NCBI GenBank assembly: GCA_902802815.1 | Contig: CADCNQ010000017.1 | Span: 39,387 to 103,386 of the forward strand | DNA from: an uncultured Bacteroidales bacterium | GTDB taxonomy: Bacteria > Bacteroidota > Bacteroidia > Bacteroidales > Bacteroidaceae | DNA length: 64,000 nt | Reading direction: 5' to 3' | In this document: piece after piece, positions 41,749 to 51,523 of the stretch | How positions within the stretch are numbered: position 1 is the stretch's first letter | How the letters are laid out: every line of letters starts with the position of its first letter | Notes under the pieces: generated by a model | The model's input: the letters and a program-made list of their open reading frames with translations, nothing else | What the model was told of the DNA's origin: nothing | Database searches by the model: none | Translations under genes and position numbers: made by a program

Positions 41749-44058
41749 ATGCGTAAGAAATTTATTGGCTTAGTGTGGACGCTGTTTGTCCTTTTCTGGC
41801 TCGCGCTGGGGTGGGCTTTTTATGCTATATGGGAGGGAGAAATAGGTTATATGCCAGACTTGCAACAGCTTGAGAATCCTGTGAATAAGTTTGCTTCCCA
41901 AATACTTTCTGCCGACGGTAAGCTTATCGGCACGTGGAGCTATTCGGAGGGCAACCGCATCTTTGTGTCTTACAAGGACCTGCCACCAGCTCTTGTGAAT
42001 GCTTTGGTAGCCACCGAGGACGAGCGTTTCTTCGAGCATTCCGGTATCGACTTCAAGGCCCTTCTGCGTGCGGTTATCAAGCGTGGCATCTTCCATCAGA
42101 AGAGTGCCGGTGGTGGCAGCACTCTCACTCAGCAGTTGGCAAAGCAGCTATACAGCGCGAGAGCCCGCACCACTCAGGAGCGTCTCCTCCAGAAACCCAT
42201 AGAGTGGGTGATAGCCTTGAAACTGGAGCGTTTCTATACTAAGGAGGAAATCATCTCCATGTATCTCAACTATTTCGACTTCCTCCACAATGCCGTGGGC
42301 ATCAAGACGGCTGCCAAGACGTATTTCGGCAAGGAACCTAAGGATCTCGCAACAGAGGAGTGTGCTATGTTGGTAGGTATGTGCAAGAATCCCTCTCTTT
42401 TCAATCCCGTACGCTATCCGGAGCGTTGTCGCGACCGCCGCAATGTAGTGCTCGATCAAATGGTTAAGTCGGGATATCTCTCAAAAACGGAAAGTGACTC
42501 TATCCGGCAAATCGCACTCAAGTTGGATTTCCATCGTGTCGACCACAAACAGGGTAGCGGCACATACCTGCGCGAGTATCTCCGTCAGATGTTGACGGCA
42601 AAGCGTCCTTCCCGCAGCGATTACGCATCCTGGCAGGGACAGAAGTTCTACGAGGACTCTCTTGCATGGGAGACGAATCCCCTTTACGGCTGGTGCAACA
42701 AGAATACCAACAGTGAGGGCCGTCACTACAACATATACACCGACGGACTGAAAATATATACCACTATAGACTCGCGCATGCAGGCATACGCGGAGGAGGC
42801 TGTGCAGACACACGTTGTGGGCGCGCTTCAGCCTATTTTCTCCGCAGAGCAGCAGAGACTGCGCAACCGTCCCTACGCCAATGACGTGCCCGACGACCAG
42901 GCGAGACGCGACCTTGACAGGGCCGTGCACCAGAGCGAACGATGGGCCACGATGAAACGAGCCGGACATAGCGAGGCCGACATCGAAGCCAGTTTCTACC
43001 GGCCTGTAGAGATGGCGGTATACACTCCTCATGGCGAGGTGGACACCGTTATGTCGCCTATCGACTCTCTGAAATACTACAAGAGTTTCCTCCGCACGGG
43101 ATTCGTCTGCATGGATACGAGGACGGGTCATGTCAAGGCTTATGTAGGTGGCACGGACTATGCTCATTTTCAGTATGATATGGCAGGGCAGGGGCGTCGT
43201 CAAGTGGGTTCTACCATCAAACCGTATCTCTACTCTCTGGCGATGGAAAACGGTTTCTCTCCGTGCGATATGGCTCCCAATGTGCAGCATACGTATCACG
43301 TGGGCGACAAGGACTGGTCGCCGCGCAATTCCTCAAAGGCCCGTGTCGGTGAGATGGTGACCCTGAAATGGGGCCTCGCTACGTCCAACAACTGGATTTC
43401 GGCATGGCTTCTCAATCAGATGTCTCCCTCGGCTTTTGTGCGTCTTATTCATGAGTTCGGTGTGCTCAACAGGGACATCGTGCCTTCCTTGAGCCTCTGT
43501 CTCGGTCCCTGTGATATATCCGTGCTTGAGATGGTAGGAGCCTACACCACGTTCCCCAACCGAGGCGTGCGTCGTTTGCCTGCTTTTGTTACCCGCATCG
43601 AGGACGGCAGCGGCAACGTAGTGGGTGAGTTTCCGACCCGGGTTCACGAAGTAATAAGTGAGGAAGCCGCTCTCAAGATGATTATTCTCATGCGCGGCGT
43701 TATGGACGGCGGTACCGGCGGTCGCATGCGTTTCCGCTACGGTATCAGGGCTCCGATGGCCGGCAAGACCGGTACCACCAACGACAACTCCGACGGATGG
43801 TTCGTCGGCTACACTCCCTCTTTGAGCTTCGGTGCGTGGGTGGGCGGCGACGAGCGCGACGTGCACTTTGCCTCGATGACAAACGGCCAGGGTGCCTCTG
43901 CAGCTCTTCCCGTAGTGGCTCTCTTCCTCCAGAAGGTGTATGCCGATCCCACTTTGCATTATTCCGAGGAGGAGCAGTTTGATGTTCCCGCGGGCTTCGA
44001 CCCTTGTATGTCCGTATATGAGGAGGACAGGGGCGACGGCGAGGCCGTATCAGATTAA
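41749..44058 (+). CDS. mrcA: Penicillin-binding protein 1A (glycosyltransferase/transpeptidase)
   Basis: 769 aa class A PBP, polymerising and crosslinking peptidoglycan at the inner membrane's outer face. An N-terminal membrane helix (8-28), then a GT51 domain with ATEDERFFEHSG (catalytic Glu near 85) and GGSTLTQQLAKQLYS (about 123-137). The transpeptidase domain has S-x-x-K in GSTIKPYLY near 489, SxN in TSNNWIS, and KTGTTND near 672. Length is usual for Bacteroidetes. kdsB starts 11 bp later, pairing two envelope genes. Confidence 0.95.
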   Translation: MRKKFIGLVWTLFVLFWLALGWAFYAIWEGEIGYMPDLQQLENPVNKFASQILSADGKLIGTWSYSEGNRIFVSYKDLPPALVNALVATEDERFFEHSGIDFKALLRAVIKRGIFHQKSAGGGSTLTQQLAKQLYSARARTTQERLLQKPIEWVIALKLERFYTKEEIISMYLNYFDFLHNAVGIKTAAKTYFGKEPKDLATEECAMLVGMCKNPSLFNPVRYPERCRDRRNVVLDQMVKSGYLSKTESDSIRQIALKLDFHRVDHKQGSGTYLREYLRQMLTAKRPSRSDYASWQGQKFYEDSLAWETNPLYGWCNKNTNSEGRHYNIYTDGLKIYTTIDSRMQAYAEEAVQTHVVGALQPIFSAEQQRLRNRPYANDVPDDQARRDLDRAVHQSERWATMKRAGHSEADIEASFYRPVEMAVYTPHGEVDTVMSPIDSLKYYKSFLRTGFVCMDTRTGHVKAYVGGTDYAHFQYDMAGQGRRQVGSTIKPYLYSLAMENGFSPCDMAPNVQHTYHVGDKDWSPRNSSKARVGEMVTLKWGLATSNNWISAWLLNQMSPSAFVRLIHEFGVLNRDIVPSLSLCLGPCDISVLEMVGAYTTFPNRGVRRLPAFVTRIEDGSGNVVGEFPTRVHEVISEEAALKMIILMRGVMDGGTGGRMRFRYGIRAPMAGKTGTTNDNSDGWFVGYTPSLSFGAWVGGDERDVHFASMTNGQGASAALPVVALFLQKVYADPTLHYSEEEQFDVPAGFDPCMSVYEEDRGDGEAVSD

Positions 44059-44069
44059 ACACATATCAG

Positions 44070-44825
44070 ATGAAGACAATAGGTATAATTCCCGCTCGCT
44101 ACGCCAGTACGAGATTTCCCGCAAAGCCCCTTGCTATTCTTGGGGGCAAGACGGTCATTCAGAGAGTTTACGAACAGGTGTCAGGTGTGCTCGACGAGGC
44201 CCTTGTGGCCACTGACGACGAGCGTATCTTCCGTGCGGTGGAGAGCTTCGGAGGCAAGGTGTGCATGACGTCCACGTCGCATCGCAGTGGCACGGACAGA
44301 ATACGTGAAGCATACGAGAATCTGGGCGAGCACTATGATGTTGTTGTCAACATCCAGGGCGACGAACCCTTCATACAGCCTTCACAGATTCAAACGGTGG
44401 TGTCGTGCTTTCGGGACTCTGCCACGCAGATAGCTACTCTCGTGAAGCCTTTCACGGAGACCGACGGATGGGAGGCTCTGGCTAATCCTAATTCTCCCAA
44501 GGTGGTGGTTGACAGTAATATGCGTGCTCTCTATTTCTCGCGTAGCGTGATACCTTATCTGCGTGGTGTGGAACAGTCGCAGTGGCTTTCCCGTCACATC
44601 TTCTACAAGCACATTGGCCTGTATGCCTATCGCAGCGACACCCTGATGGAAATCACCCGTCTCGAGCAGTCGTCTCTGGAGCTTGCCGAGTCGTTGGAAC
44701 AGTTGCGCTGGCTGCAGAACGGATATGTCATAAAAGTGGGCATTTCCGACATCGAAACCATCGGTATAGACACGCCGGAAGACCTTCTTCGTGCGGAAGA
44801 ATTCCTAAAAAGGATTAAAAAGTAA
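44070..44825 (+). CDS. kdsB: 3-deoxy-manno-octulosonate cytidylyltransferase
   Basis: 251 aa cytoplasmic enzyme activating Kdo with CTP to CMP-Kdo for lipopolysaccharide inner core. N-terminal IIPARYASTRFPAKPL is the nucleotide-binding loop; HRSGTDRIREA and VNIQGDEPFI carry the active-site and Mg-binding residues. GIDTPEDLLRAE is the usual C-terminal motif. It is co-transcribed with the PBP1A gene. The length matches the family (about 250). Confidence 0.97.
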   Translation: MKTIGIIPARYASTRFPAKPLAILGGKTVIQRVYEQVSGVLDEALVATDDERIFRAVESFGGKVCMTSTSHRSGTDRIREAYENLGEHYDVVVNIQGDEPFIQPSQIQTVVSCFRDSATQIATLVKPFTETDGWEALANPNSPKVVVDSNMRALYFSRSVIPYLRGVEQSQWLSRHIFYKHIGLYAYRSDTLMEITRLEQSSLELAESLEQLRWLQNGYVIKVGISDIETIGIDTPEDLLRAEEFLKRIKK

Positions 44826-44856
44826 CACATTTTGCACTTATTTGAAAAAAATGTTG

Positions 44857-44865
44857 TAACTTTGC
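44857..44865 (+). promoter_or_regulatory. -7 box for the MORN gene
   Basis: TAACTTTGC, 20 bp before the ATG at 44886. A TTTG at 44831 lies 22 bp upstream. Confidence 0.65.
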
Positions 44866-44885
44866 GCGCAGAAATCGATTTATAA

Positions 44886-45956
44886 ATGACAGATAGTCAG
44901 AAGCGATATATATCATCTTTGCGTGGCATCTTAGTTGCATTGTGTGTTGTGGTATGTGCTGTAGTTCAGGCTCAGCAGATATCTATCGGTACATATACAT
45001 TTCCCGACAAGAGCGAATATCAGGGTGAGATTTTCCGTGGCAAACCTTACGGACGCGGCACCACGACATTCCCTAACGGCGACCGCTACACCGGAGAATA
45101 TGTAAAAGGCAAGCGTCAGGGCAGGGGAGTGTACCAGTTTGCCGACGGGGAGAGATACGACGGAGAATGGTTTCAGGATCAGCAGCATGGTCAGGGAACC
45201 TTTTATTTCAAGAATAACAACCGTTATGAGGGTCTCTGGTTCCGCGACTATCAGCAGGGCCAGGGCACTATGTATTATCACAACGGTGACAAGTACATAG
45301 GTCAGTGGGCGGCCGACAAGCGCGAAGGCAACGGCACCTACTACTATGCCAACGGAGCCCAGTACAAGGGTGCCTGGCACGACGACAAGCGTTCGGGCAA
45401 GGGTATCTTCGACTGGGGCGACGGCAATCGCTACGAGGGCATGTGGAAGGACGGTGAGAAGTCCGGCAAGGGCGTCTTCAAGTATGCTTCCGGTGACATC
45501 TATTCCGGTGACTGGCTGCACGACAAGCAGCAGGGCCGAGGCATCTACACCTTTGCCGACGGTGACCGCTACGAGGGTGCCTATATGGCCGGTATGCGTT
45601 CCGGCGAGGGTATCTATGTGTTCCACAACGGCGACAAGTACGTAGGCCACTTCATCAACGGCCGCCAGGATGGCCGCGGTGTATTCACCTGGAAGAACGG
45701 TGCTTCCTACACCGGCGAGTGGAGAGCCGACCTGCGCCACGGCCAGGGCAAGTACGTTTGGGCCAACGGTGATATCTATGAGGGTACGTGGAAGAACGGA
45801 CTCATGGACGGTGAGGGTATGCTCCGTCAGGTGGACGGAACGAAATACAAGGGCGGCTACAAAGAAGGCCTCAAAGAGGGCAACGGCGTGCTCATCGACA
45901 AGGACGGAAAGCGCTTTGAAGGCACTTTCCACAAGGACAGGTATCAAAACGAATAA
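44886..45956 (+). CDS. MORN-repeat protein
   Basis: 356 aa, N-terminal hydrophobic helix (about 11-30, LRGILVALCVVVCAVVQAQ) acting as a signal peptide, then fourteen consecutive 23-residue MORN repeats of form YxGxWxxxxxxGxGxYxxxxGD from about 40 to the end. There is no other domain. MORN repeats form an elongated beta-sheet and mediate protein or lipid contacts; in bacteria their function is mostly unknown. It has its own promoter and stops 20 bp before glgB. Uniformity of the repeats at DNA level could allow repeat-number variation. Confidence 0.9.
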   Translation: MTDSQKRYISSLRGILVALCVVVCAVVQAQQISIGTYTFPDKSEYQGEIFRGKPYGRGTTTFPNGDRYTGEYVKGKRQGRGVYQFADGERYDGEWFQDQQHGQGTFYFKNNNRYEGLWFRDYQQGQGTMYYHNGDKYIGQWAADKREGNGTYYYANGAQYKGAWHDDKRSGKGIFDWGDGNRYEGMWKDGEKSGKGVFKYASGDIYSGDWLHDKQQGRGIYTFADGDRYEGAYMAGMRSGEGIYVFHNGDKYVGHFINGRQDGRGVFTWKNGASYTGEWRADLRHGQGKYVWANGDIYEGTWKNGLMDGEGMLRQVDGTKYKGGYKEGLKEGNGVLIDKDGKRFEGTFHKDRYQNE

Positions 45957-45976
45957 ACAATATATATCGCAAAATC

Positions 45977-48118
45977 ATGGCAACAACAACAAAGGCTACT
46001 GCCAAGACTTCTACGAAGAAGGCTTCTACAAAGAAAGCCACCACCAAGAAGAAAGTAACAAAGAAGGAACTGGCAGCTGCAGCAAAGGCCAAGGCCCAGG
46101 AGCCGCAGATCCTGAAAATTCTGCGTAACGATGCCTATTTGAGAGATTTCAGCGACGCCATAAACGGACGCCACCAGGCAGCTCTTGACAAAATTGACGA
46201 CCTGACCCAGCACGGCAAGCAGACGCTTTCCGAATTCGCTTCCGGTTATCTCTATTTCGGTCTTCATCGCACAGAAAAGGGATGGGTCATCCGTGAGTGG
46301 GCTCCCACGGCAACGGAGATCTATCTTGTCGGCGATTTCAACGACTGGAAGGAGAATGAGAAGTACGCTTTCAAGCGCGTGCGCGGCACCGACAACTGGG
46401 AACTGAAACTCGGTCCCCGCGGTCTCAAGCACGGCGACCTCTACAAGCTTTCTGTTCACTGGGACGGCGGTCAGGGTGAGCGCATCCCCGCATGGTGCCG
46501 TCGTGTGGTGCAGGACGATACCACAAAGATTTTCTCCGCACAGGTGTGGGCTCCCAAGAACGAATACGAGTGGAAAGTGCTCAAGTTCAAGCCCAACACA
46601 TCACCTCTGCTCATCTACGAGTGCCACATCGGCATGGGTCAGGATGCAGAGAAGGTGGGCACCTATGAGGAGTTCCGCCAGAACGTGCTTCCCCGCATTG
46701 TCAAGGACGGCTACAACTGCATCCAGATTATGGCCATTCAGGAGCATCCCTACTACGGCAGTTTCGGCTACCATGTTAGCAGTTTCTTTGCTCCCTCCAG
46801 CCGTTTCGGCACCCCCGAGGAGCTCAAGGCCCTCATTGACGAGGCTCACTCTCAAGGCATTGCTGTGATTATGGATATCGTTCACTCTCATGCTGTTAAG
46901 AACGAGAACGAAGGTCTTGGCAATATGTGCGGCGACCCCTGCCAGTATTTCTATCAGGGCGACCGCCGTGAGCATCCCGCATGGGATTCTCTCTGTTTCG
47001 ACTATGGTAAGAATCAGGTGCTCCATTTCCTCCTCTCCAACTGTAAGTACTGGCTTGACGAGTTCCACTTCGACGGTTTCCGTTTCGACGGTGTCACCTC
47101 GATGCTCTACTACAGCCACGGTCTCGGCGAGGCTTTCATGAGTTACGGCGACTACTACAACGGTCACGAGGATGACAATGCCATCACTTATCTCACTCTT
47201 GCCAACTGCCTCATTCACGAGGTGAACAAGAATGCCATAACCATTGCCGAGGAGGTATCCGGCATGCCCGGTCTTGCTGCTCCCTTCGAGGACGGCGGCT
47301 ACGGTTTCAACTACCGCATGGCGATGAACATCCCCGACTACTGGATTAAGGTTATCAAGGAGCTCCGCGACGAGGACTGGAAGCCCTCCAGCCTTCTGTG
47401 GGAGACCACCAACCGTCGTGCCGACGAGAAGACCATTTCCTACTGTGAGAGTCACGACCAGGCTCTCGTGGGCGACAAGACCATCATCTTCCGTCTCATC
47501 GACTCCGATATGTACTGGCACTTCAAGAAGGGCGACGAGACCGGCACTGTAGAGCGCGGTATTGCCCTCCACAAGATGATACGCCTGCTCACAGCCTCCA
47601 CCATCAACGGCGGCTACCTCAACTTCATGGGCAACGAGTTCGGACATCCCGAATGGATAGACTTCCCCCGTGAGGGCAACGGCTGGAGCTACAAGTACGC
47701 ACGTCGCCAGTGGAACCTCGTGGACAACAAGGACCTCTGCTTCCACTTCCTGGGCGACTTCGACCGTCAGATGATCAAGGTGATTAAGAGCCAGCGCAAC
47801 ATCCAGGCTCAGCCCGTCACCGAGATTTGGCACAACGACGGCGACCAGGTGTTTGCCTACCAGCGCGGCGACCTCCTGTTCTTCTTCAACTTCTCTCCCT
47901 ACAAGTCATTCACCGACTACGGTTTCATGGTCAAGCAGGGAGCTTACGACTATGTCCTCAACACCGATGCCCAGGCATTCGGCGGCAAGGGTTTCAACGA
48001 CGACTCCATCCGTCATTTCACCATCTTCGACAGCATGCTCTCTCGTGATGGCAAGGGATGGCTTAAACTCTATCTTCCGGCTCGCAGTGCCTGTGTGCTG
48101 CGCCGCGTCAAGGAATGA
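45977..48118 (+). CDS. glgB: 1,4-alpha-glucan branching enzyme with lysine-rich N-terminal tail
   Basis: 713 aa. Introduces alpha-1,6 branches into glycogen in the cytoplasm. After the tail (residues 1-40, almost only K, T, A and S) come a CBM48 module (about 95-190) and the GH13 domain: VIMDIVHSH, nucleophile D371 in GFRFDGVTSM, acid near E425 in TIAEEVSG, and ESHDQA near 490. Layout and sequence resemble the GBE1-like (eukaryote-type) branch common in Bacteroidetes. The Lys-rich tail is not needed for catalysis and recalls histone H1-like basic tails. Confidence 0.95.
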   Translation: MATTTKATAKTSTKKASTKKATTKKKVTKKELAAAAKAKAQEPQILKILRNDAYLRDFSDAINGRHQAALDKIDDLTQHGKQTLSEFASGYLYFGLHRTEKGWVIREWAPTATEIYLVGDFNDWKENEKYAFKRVRGTDNWELKLGPRGLKHGDLYKLSVHWDGGQGERIPAWCRRVVQDDTTKIFSAQVWAPKNEYEWKVLKFKPNTSPLLIYECHIGMGQDAEKVGTYEEFRQNVLPRIVKDGYNCIQIMAIQEHPYYGSFGYHVSSFFAPSSRFGTPEELKALIDEAHSQGIAVIMDIVHSHAVKNENEGLGNMCGDPCQYFYQGDRREHPAWDSLCFDYGKNQVLHFLLSNCKYWLDEFHFDGFRFDGVTSMLYYSHGLGEAFMSYGDYYNGHEDDNAITYLTLANCLIHEVNKNAITIAEEVSGMPGLAAPFEDGGYGFNYRMAMNIPDYWIKVIKELRDEDWKPSSLLWETTNRRADEKTISYCESHDQALVGDKTIIFRLIDSDMYWHFKKGDETGTVERGIALHKMIRLLTASTINGGYLNFMGNEFGHPEWIDFPREGNGWSYKYARRQWNLVDNKDLCFHFLGDFDRQMIKVIKSQRNIQAQPVTEIWHNDGDQVFAYQRGDLLFFFNFSPYKSFTDYGFMVKQGAYDYVLNTDAQAFGGKGFNDDSIRHFTIFDSMLSRDGKGWLKLYLPARSACVLRRVKE

Positions 48119-48966
48119 AGGAGCGTCGCTACCGTCATAGAGCGTTCACGAGAACCGCACGCGTCATAAACGGCGCATGCGGTTTCCTGTTTGTTGCCTT
48201 CGCTTTGCATTTTCTCATTGTGAAGCAGGGCGACGTGCTGATGCTGTCCTACGGTATGTACAACCATTCCGACACACCGTTCGACCTTCTGAGGGCCGCC
48301 GTCATCTCCACAGTGTGCCTCGTGATTCCGGCTCAGCTGCTCTATTACTTCGTCACTCTTCCGCTCTCGGTGAAGGCTCTTGTGTGGGCACCCTCGTTTC
48401 TTTCTCTTGGGCTGCTCACGTCGCTCATCCTGCAGGAGGGCTTCTTCTCCCTGCGCATGCTGGGGGCTGTGCTGTTTATCGGCATACTTGTCTTCCTGTT
48501 CTTCTTCTTCAGGTCGCGTCCCGACTTCCACCGTCATTCGCGTCCGAGGCTCATGTCGCTTTTAGTCAGCAATATGGTTTTGGTGTTTGTTTCTATCGTT
48601 GCGTGCTGGACACTCAGCAACACCAGCATCCTTCTCCACGAGAGCCTCGACACAGGCCGTATGGTGCGTGAGGGCCGTATGGACGAAGTTATGTCTTCAC
48701 CCGAGCGCATGTGCTGTCTCACACAATGTCTCCTGCGCAGCGATGACATGGTGGGCAATGCCCTCAAGGTGCCCTATCATCTGGGCCGCTGGCTCGGTTA
48801 CGCTCCGCGCGACTGGTCGGTGCCCATGTCCCGTTTCATCCGTGCTGCCATTGCCGAGGAGGAGCGTCGCGACACAATTGACTACGATCCCAGCGAGCGC
48901 CTCTATCGCCTGCGTGCATTCGAGGCCGCACTCCAACCGTCATACATCAATAATAACACTAAATAA
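48115..48966 (+). CDS. Multi-pass membrane protein, unknown
   Basis: 283 aa. Five hydrophobic segments in the first 165 residues (about 17-36, 60-82, 86-104, 112-131, 145-165), then a soluble C-terminal region of about 110 residues with RMCCLTQCLLRSDD and DTIDYDPSERLYRLRAFEAA. The beginning is reminiscent of Bacteroidetes DUF6057 proteins but much shorter, so I do not assign it. The ATG overlaps the glgB stop (ATGA), and the aminotransferase begins 4 bp after its stop. Confidence 0.65.
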   Translation: MKERRYRHRAFTRTARVINGACGFLFVAFALHFLIVKQGDVLMLSYGMYNHSDTPFDLLRAAVISTVCLVIPAQLLYYFVTLPLSVKALVWAPSFLSLGLLTSLILQEGFFSLRMLGAVLFIGILVFLFFFFRSRPDFHRHSRPRLMSLLVSNMVLVFVSIVACWTLSNTSILLHESLDTGRMVREGRMDEVMSSPERMCCLTQCLLRSDDMVGNALKVPYHLGRWLGYAPRDWSVPMSRFIRAAIAEEERRDTIDYDPSERLYRLRAFEAALQPSYINNNTK

Positions 48967-48970
48967 AAAG

Positions 48971-50173
48971 ATGCCCCAGATTTCCGTTCGTGGCAACGAG
49001 ATGCCCGAATCTCCTATCCGTAAACTGGCTCCTCTGGCTTTCGCTGCCAAGGAGCGTGGTGTGAAAGTGTATCACCTGAATATCGGCCAGCCCGACCTTC
49101 CCACGCCCAAGGCGGCACTCGACGCTATACGTAATATCGACCGCACGATTCTTGAGTACAGCCCCTCGCAAGGCTATCTCTCTTACCGTAAGAAGCTGGT
49201 GGGCTACTACGAGAAATACAACATACATCTCTCTCCCGACGACATCATCATCACGTCGGGCGGTTCGGAGGCTGTGCTTTTCTCCTTCCTGGCGTGCCTC
49301 AATCCCGGCGATGAGATTATTGTGCCCGAACCTGCTTACGCCAACTACATGGCGTTCGCCATTTCTGCCGGTGCCGTGATACGCACCATCGCCACCACTA
49401 TCGAGGAGGGTTTCTCGCTGCCCAAGGTGGAGAAATTCGAGGAACTCATCAACGAGCGCACGCGCGCGATTCTTATATGTAATCCCAACAATCCCACGGG
49501 CTATCTCTATACGCGCCGCGAGATGAACCAGATACGCGACCTCGTGAAGAAATACGACCTCTATCTCTTCTCCGACGAGGTCTACCGCGAATTCATCTAC
49601 ACGGGTTCGCCCTACATTTCGGCCTGCCATCTGGAGGGTATCGAGCAGAATGTGGTGCTCATCGACTCCGTGTCCAAGCGCTACAGCGAGTGCGGTATCC
49701 GCATCGGTGCCCTCATCACGAAAAACGAGGCTGTGCGCAAGGCCGTGATGAAGTTCTGCCAGGCACGCCTGTCTCCTCCATTGATAGGTCAGATAGCAGC
49801 AGAGGCTTCTCTCGACGAACCCGAGGAGTATTCCGCAGAGGTCTATGAGGAATATGTGGAGCGCCGTAAGTGTCTCATCGACGGGCTCAACCGCATCCCC
49901 GGTGTCTACAGTCCCATACCCATGGGTGCTTTCTACACCGTTGCCAAGCTGCCCGTGGACGATGCCGAGCGCTTCTGTGCCTGGTGTCTTTCCGATTTCC
50001 AGTACGAGGGTGAGACCGTCATGATGGCTCCTGCCGCCGGTTTCTACACCACGCCGGGTGCCGGCCGCAATCAGGTGCGTCTGGCCTATGTCCTCAAGAA
50101 GGAGGATCTCAACCGTGCTCTCTTCGTCCTGCGCAAGGCTCTTGAGGCTTATCCCGGCAGAGTAGAGGCATAA
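48971..50173 (+). CDS. PLP-dependent class I aminotransferase (aspartate aminotransferase-like)
   Basis: 400 aa from the ATG at 48971; the frame is open for 380 bp upstream but only as a shadow of the membrane gene. Fold type I: YHLNIGQPDLPTP (substrate-binding start), SGGSEAVLF, ICNPNNPTGY, FSDEVYREF and the PLP lysine in DSVSKRYSECGIRIG (K about 240). The C-terminal Arg lies in RNQVRLAYVL. Substrate is likely aspartate or an aromatic/branched amino acid; motifs cannot decide. It is 10 bp upstream of the LolC/E-like gene. Confidence 0.9.
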   Translation: MPQISVRGNEMPESPIRKLAPLAFAAKERGVKVYHLNIGQPDLPTPKAALDAIRNIDRTILEYSPSQGYLSYRKKLVGYYEKYNIHLSPDDIIITSGGSEAVLFSFLACLNPGDEIIVPEPAYANYMAFAISAGAVIRTIATTIEEGFSLPKVEKFEELINERTRAILICNPNNPTGYLYTRREMNQIRDLVKKYDLYLFSDEVYREFIYTGSPYISACHLEGIEQNVVLIDSVSKRYSECGIRIGALITKNEAVRKAVMKFCQARLSPPLIGQIAAEASLDEPEEYSAEVYEEYVERRKCLIDGLNRIPGVYSPIPMGAFYTVAKLPVDDAERFCAWCLSDFQYEGETVMMAPAAGFYTTPGAGRNQVRLAYVLKKEDLNRALFVLRKALEAYPGRVEA

Positions 50174-50183
50174 TCTCTCTCTC

Positions 50184-51368
50184 ATGGGCGCCACGTCATT
50201 CATCTCTTCGCGTCTGTTCCGCAGCTCTCGCACGGGTTCCCTTGCTGTGAGCATTGCCACGGCCGGTGTTGCCGCGGGTGTCTTCGTGATGCTCCTTTCG
50301 GTGAGCATCGTACTTGGATTTCAGGGTGAGATACGCGACAAGATGTCGTCCTTCTCGGGTCACATCCAGGTGCTTTCCCATGAGAGTCTCTACAGTCCTT
50401 TCTCGCGTCCCATTACCTTCAGCCGCGAGCAGGAGCGCTGGATGTCCTCGCAGCCGCATGTCACCTCCGTGCGCCATTTTGCCCTCAAGGAGGGTATGCT
50501 CAAGACCGACGACGTGTTTCGCGGCATTCTGCTCAAGGGCATCGACGGTGATTCCACGCTCAATCTCTCGCAGGGTCCTTCGCTGCGCATCTCGCGCTCC
50601 ATGGCCCGCAGTCTCCGTGTGAAGCAGGGCGACCGCGTCTTCGCCTATTTCTTCGACGGTTCCCTCAAGGCCCGCCGCTTCACGGTGGTGGACATCTATG
50701 AGACGCATCTCAAGGAGTTCGATGAGAATGTGTGCTTCTGTCCTCTCTCTCTCGTGCAGCAGCTCAACGGCTGGCAGAGCGGTGAAGTGGGTGGGGTGGA
50801 GGTCACTCTTGATTCCTACGATGCCCTCGACGGTGTGGCGCGTCTTTTCCGCAAGCGCTTCAATCACGAGATGGATGCCTCGCAGCGTGCCTTTGTGTCG
50901 CTCTCTGTGCGCGAACTCTATCCTCAGATATTCTCCTGGCTGCAGCTCCTCGACGGCAATGTGTGGGCTATCCTTGTGCTGATGACTCTGGTGGCTGTCA
51001 CCACTGTGGTGTGCGGTCTTCTCATCATCATTCTGGAGCATACCGGTCTCATCGGTCTTCTCAAGGCTATCGGCTGCTCCAATGCTCAGGTGCGTGGCAT
51101 CTTCCTGCGGCTCTCGTCTCTCATTGTGCTGCGTGCTCTGTTGTGGGGCAATGCTCTGGCGGCGTTGCTTATTGCCCTTCAGAGGTTTACGGGTTTCATC
51201 CGTCTCGATGCCGAGGCCTACTATCTCTCCGAGGTGCCGATGTATGTCTCCTGGCCTCTGTTCCTGCTGGTCAATGTGTCGGTTTTTGTCATCACGGTGC
51301 TCTCGCTGCTTGTTCCCTCTGTTGTCATCAGCCACATCCGCCCCGCCCAGAGTATGAGGTTTGAGTGA
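50184..51368 (+). CDS. ABC transporter permease, LolC/LolE-MacB type
   Basis: 394 aa inner-membrane protein with the four-helix FtsX/MacB arrangement: one helix near residues 18-46 (VSIATAGVAAGVFVMLLSV), a periplasmic domain of about 220 residues, then three helices near 265-295, 310-335 and 355-385. The start FISSRLFRSS and the C-terminal HIRPAQSMRFE are typical of Bacteroidetes LolE-like permeases. It would extract lipoproteins from the inner membrane with an ATPase LolD encoded elsewhere. No ATP-binding partner is seen here. Confidence 0.82.
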   Translation: MGATSFISSRLFRSSRTGSLAVSIATAGVAAGVFVMLLSVSIVLGFQGEIRDKMSSFSGHIQVLSHESLYSPFSRPITFSREQERWMSSQPHVTSVRHFALKEGMLKTDDVFRGILLKGIDGDSTLNLSQGPSLRISRSMARSLRVKQGDRVFAYFFDGSLKARRFTVVDIYETHLKEFDENVCFCPLSLVQQLNGWQSGEVGGVEVTLDSYDALDGVARLFRKRFNHEMDASQRAFVSLSVRELYPQIFSWLQLLDGNVWAILVLMTLVAVTTVVCGLLIIILEHTGLIGLLKAIGCSNAQVRGIFLRLSSLIVLRALLWGNALAALLIALQRFTGFIRLDAEAYYLSEVPMYVSWPLFLLVNVSVFVITVLSLLVPSVVISHIRPAQSMRFE

Positions 51369-51483
51369 AATGGGCCGCAAAATTTTGATGTCTACGATGT
51401 CTAGGATGTCTAAGTTACACTTAGGTTTGTCATAAGTTGTTATCTGCAGAGATGTCTGTGAAATTGCAATAATATGGGAAATA

Positions 51484-51517
51484 AGAAATAAGGCTGTCAA
51501 CCGACAGCCTTATTTCT
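51484..51517. terminator. Bidirectional terminator
   Basis: AGAAATAAGGCTGTC-AACC-GACAGCCTTATTTCT is a perfect inverted repeat ending both converging genes. Confidence 0.85.
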
Positions 51518-51523
51518 TGTTAA

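Noticed and set aside
48587..48970. Aminotransferase start at 48587
   Set aside because: That part overlaps the membrane gene in another frame and lacks aminotransferase similarity; the family starts at 48971.
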